From Negativicutes bacterium UBA1444 (GTDB taxonomy: Bacteria; Bacillota; Negativicutes; UBA1444): a stretch of 10,388 nucleotides of DNA. A model generated the notes under the pieces. The model worked only from the letters and a program-made list of their open reading frames with translations. It did not search any database and was not told where the DNA came from. The position numbers and the translations under genes are program-made. The stretch is from assembly GCA_002329525.1 (NCBI GenBank), contig DCTI01000209.1, positions 1-10,388 of the forward strand, written 5' to 3'. Shown here piece by piece: positions 8,072 to 10,388 of this stretch (position 1 is its first letter; the number at the start of each line of letters is the position of its first letter).

Positions 8072-8239
8072 TCAAGGAGCCTCAATTGCGGATACGGGGC
8101 AAACCGCCGCACAAGCTCCACACTCAACGCATACGTCTTCTTGGATAACGTAGGGAGTGCCTTCCTTGATCGCGCCAACCGGGCAGGTTGATGCACAAGT
8201 GCCACACGAAACACAGGTGTCGGTAATTTTATAAGCCAA
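8072..8239 (-). CDS. 2[4Fe-4S] ferredoxin (clostridial type)
   Basis: This small acidic electron carrier of 55 residues has two ferredoxin motifs: C9-x2-C12-x2-C15-x3-C19-P and C37-x2-C40-x2-C43-x3-C47-P. It therefore holds two [4Fe-4S] clusters, and its length is that of the classic clostridial ferredoxins of anaerobes. The start is TTG at 8239: the frame has a TGA (the stop of the upstream gene) only one codon before it, and AAAGGAGGTG lies 9 nt upstream. It sits between the small unknown ORF and uppS and is followed directly by a stem-loop. Because it is in a cluster with dxr, ispG and uppS, it may feed electrons to IspG (and IspH elsewhere), but this is inference; such ferredoxins serve many enzymes. 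Confidence 0.93.
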   Translation of the reverse strand: MAYKITDTCVSCGTCASTCPVGAIKEGTPYVIQEDVCVECGACAAVCPVSAIEAP

Positions 8240-8242
8240 TTC

Positions 8243-8452
8243 TCATTGCACCTCCTTTCCCATTTTTGCCGCAACCACCAAGTAGCAAACGCCTTCGGAA
8301 AATGTCTGGCGCAATACATACTGGTAATCACCCATTAACGGAAATTTATTCGAACACGGGTCGGTTTTGACGAGGCGAACCGTATGGCCCGCATCATTCA
8401 GAACCTTAACCGCTGCGGCAACTGGCAACATCAAAACATCCGGCAAGGCCAT
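8243..8452 (-). CDS. Small uncharacterised protein (69 aa) between frr and ferredoxin
   Basis: I do not recognise a named family. The 69-residue protein has no signal peptide or clear membrane segment. Its N-terminal half, beginning ALPDVLMLPVAAAVKVLNDAG and continuing to HTVRLVKT, has the pattern P-D-V, then an amphipathic helix, then Gly and a beta strand. This resembles half of a PASTA-type beta-alpha-beta unit, but the match is weak. The C-terminus YLVVAAKMGKEVQ is probably a strand plus a basic tail. The only cysteines are C33 and C56. It is very likely a real gene: its ATG shares a base with the frr stop (TGATG), it fills the space exactly to the ferredoxin ribosome binding site, and its last codons contain that site. 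Function unknown. Confidence 0.72.
   Translation of the reverse strand: MALPDVLMLPVAAAVKVLNDAGHTVRLVKTDPCSNKFPLMGDYQYVLRQTFSEGVCYLVVAAKMGKEVQ
8249..8258 (-). promoter_or_regulatory. Near-perfect Shine-Dalgarno of the ferredoxin gene
   Basis: AAAGGAGGTG lies within the last codons of the 69-residue ORF. It precedes both an out-of-frame ATG (8246), which opens only a 5-codon ORF, and the ferredoxin TTG (8239) 9 nt downstream. The in-frame TGA just before the TTG excludes any upstream start. Confidence 0.75.
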
Positions 8453-9012
8453 CAGACTTCCATGATTTCCTTTTCTTTTACAGCCATCACTTGATCGACT
8501 TCCTTGATAAATTTATCCGTCAGTTTTTGAATCTCTTCCTGTGCCTTTTTCACTTCATCCTCCGAGGCTGCCTTGTCCTTTTCCACCTTTTTCAGAGCCT
8601 CGTTGGCATCCCGACGCAGATTCCGGATCGCCACCCGGCTGTCTTCCGCTCCCTTATGGACCAACTTGGTAAGTTCCTGCCGTCTCTGCTGCGTCAATTG
8701 CGGCAAAATCAGCCGGATTACCATGCCATCGTTATTCGGCGTCAAGCCCAGGTCCGATTTTAAAATGGCTTTTTCAATCGCCGGCAGCATCTTTTTATCC
8801 CACGGCTGAATTACAATCGTCCGCGGTTCCGGAATTGAAATATTCGCCACCTGATTGATCGGCGACTGCGCGCCATAATAATCGACGGTTATTTTGTCCA
8901 GCAGGCCGGTCGTCGCCCGACCTGCGCGCAGAGATGAATATTCGCGCCGCAACACTTCAATTGCTTTTTTCATCCGTTCCTCATGGGACGCATAAATCGC
9001 CTTGATCGGCAT
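8452..9012 (-). CDS. frr: Ribosome recycling factor
   Basis: RRF splits post-termination ribosomes together with EF-G, so that subunits can be reused. The 186 residues match the normal length of about 185. The expected pattern is present: N-terminal helix with LRAGRATTGLLDKITVDYYG, the beta domain with SIPEPRTIVIQPWDKK, the segment LGLTPNNDGMVIRL, and a long charged C-terminal helix through RRQELTKLVHKGAEDSRVAI and NLRRDANEALKK to the end. The start chosen is ATG at 9012, with GGGAGG 9 nt upstream inside pyrH; TTG at 9018 is also in frame but only 3 nt from that site. It is 2 nt from the pyrH stop and overlaps the next ORF by one base. Confidence 0.98.
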   Translation of the reverse strand: MPIKAIYASHEERMKKAIEVLRREYSSLRAGRATTGLLDKITVDYYGAQSPINQVANISIPEPRTIVIQPWDKKMLPAIEKAILKSDLGLTPNNDGMVIRLILPQLTQQRRQELTKLVHKGAEDSRVAIRNLRRDANEALKKVEKDKAASEDEVKKAQEEIQKLTDKFIKEVDQVMAVKEKEIMEV

Positions 9013-9014
9013 GC

Positions 9015-9795
<781 letters not shown>

Positions 9796-9797
<2 letters not shown>

Positions 9798-9826
9798 AAA
9801 GAGAGAACACAATCGTGTTCTCTCTT
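9796..9826 (-). terminator. Rho-independent terminator of tsf
   Basis: Minus strand: AAGAGAGAACAC, loop GATT, GTGTTCTCTCTT pairs over 12 bp with no mismatch, and the T run at the base of the stem extends to five Ts. It starts 10 nt after the tsf stop codon. It separates tsf (and probably rpsB upstream) from the pyrH operon, though read-through is possible. Confidence 0.9.
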
Positions 9827-9836
9827 GGGTTTCGTA

Positions 9837-10388
9837 TTATTTTTTTACTGCGCTGGCGACTTCAGCAGCAAAATCGGTAACCTTCTTTTCCAGACCTTCG
9901 CCCATCTGATACCGAACAAATCTGCGAACCACAATGTTTTCGCCGATCTTGGCAATCTGAGCGTTCACAAGGTCCGTTACCGACTGATCCGGGTCCTTGA
10001 TGAAAGCCTGTTCCAACAGGCAGTTTTCTTTGTAGAATTTTTCGACCCGGCCTTCCACCATTTTATCAATGATCTTCGCCGGCTTCCCTTCATTCAGGGC
10101 CTGTGCTTTCAGAACTTCCCGCTCATGCTCCAAAATGTCGGCCGGAACTTCATCGCGACAGAGATAGGAAGGATTTGCCGCCGCCACCTGCATGGCCAGA
10201 TCACGTACGAAGGAATGGAATTCCGGGGTTTTGGCCACAAAGTCCGTTTCACAGTTGACTTCAATCATGACCCCGATCTTGCCGCCGCCGTGGATGTATG
10301 CTTCCACAATACCTTCAGCGGCGATTCGGCCGGCTTTCTTGGCCGCAGCCGCCAATCCCTTTTCCCGGAGGTAGTCAACGGCTTTTTC
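9837..10388 (-). CDS. tsf: Translation elongation factor Ts (EF-Ts), N-terminus outside window
   Basis: EF-Ts is the nucleotide exchange factor that removes GDP from EF-Tu so that it can bind GTP and aminoacyl-tRNA again. The last 183 residues are visible; the reading frame is open at the right edge, where [19 protein letters not shown] aligns with the end of the N-terminal UBA-like module, so roughly 40 residues are missing. The family signature [11 protein letters not shown] is present in the core, followed by [14 protein letters not shown]. The C-terminal part ([20 protein letters not shown], then LEQAFIKDP) and the final helix ending in ASAVKK are normal. Total length would be near 220 residues, the short Firmicutes form. 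It ends 10 nt before a strong terminator. rpsB is expected to its right. Confidence 0.97.
   Translation of the reverse strand, partial: EKAVDYLREKGLAAAAKKAGRIAAEGIVEAYIHGGGKIGVMIEVNCETDFVAKTPEFHSFVRDLAMQVAAANPSYLCRDEVPADILEHEREVLKAQALNEGKPAKIIDKMVEGRVEKFYKENCLLEQAFIKDPDQSVTDLVNAQIAKIGENIVVRRFVRYQMGEGLEKKVTDFAAEVASAVKK

Noticed and set aside
8008..8331. Minus-strand 107-codon frame across the ferredoxin and small ORF
   Set aside because: It overlaps two better-supported genes in another frame, runs through the intergenic stem-loop, and its product looks like no known protein. The ferredoxin frame has eight ordered cluster cysteines.

Overview
This window carries one densely packed, co-directional bacterial gene cluster, entirely on the minus strand. 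In transcription order (right to left) it reads: tsf (5' end missing), terminator, promoter, pyrH, frr, a 69-residue unknown ORF, a small 2[4Fe-4S] ferredoxin, stem-loop, uppS, cdsA, dxr, rseP, ispG, proS, polC (3' end missing). The presence of PolC, the gene order tsf-pyrH-frr-uppS-cdsA-dxr-rseP-proS-polC and the strong AGGAGG-type ribosome binding sites all point to Bacillota (Firmicutes). ispG between rseP and proS, the ferredoxin and small ORF between frr and uppS, and moderately high GC (by eye) fit an anaerobe of the Negativicutes or a related clostridial lineage best. That lineage assignment is inference; no 16S or other marker is visible.

Layout: 10388-9837 is the body and C-terminus of EF-Ts, closed by a perfect 12-bp rho-independent terminator. 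A candidate sigma-A promoter starts inside the U-tract of that terminator and drives pyrH (UMP kinase) and frr (ribosome recycling factor). Next come the unknown small gene and the ferredoxin, followed by an 11-bp stem-loop with no U-tract. Then come uppS (undecaprenyl diphosphate synthase), cdsA (CDP-diacylglycerol synthase), dxr (DXP reductoisomerase), rseP (site-2 protease), ispG (HMBPP synthase), proS (prolyl-tRNA synthetase) and the first ~459 residues of polC (replicative DNA polymerase). Most junctions are overlaps (TGATG, ATGA, or a stop codon inside the next ribosome binding site) or gaps under about 40 nt, so a single long transcript from the pyrH promoter is likely.

Function: the cluster combines translation (EF-Ts, RRF, ProRS), UMP phosphorylation, and isoprenoid and envelope lipid synthesis. 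Dxr and IspG are MEP-pathway enzymes that make isoprenoid precursors, UppS turns these into the C55 carrier for cell-wall synthesis, and CdsA makes the phospholipid precursor. RseP is a membrane protease and PolC replicates the chromosome. The ferredoxin is a plausible electron donor for the iron-sulfur enzyme IspG.

This is mostly core, conserved DNA, and I see no mobile element, CRISPR array, defence island or wholly new system. The most notable points are: the PolC reading frame runs straight through the PHP domain at the place where the proofreading exonuclease is normally inserted, so that domain is absent there; cdsA has no ATG or GTG start and probably starts at CTG; the ferredoxin is a TTG-started small gene in the same frame as the preceding stop codon; and there are two unexplained perfect hairpins, one in the fdx-uppS gap and one early in polC.
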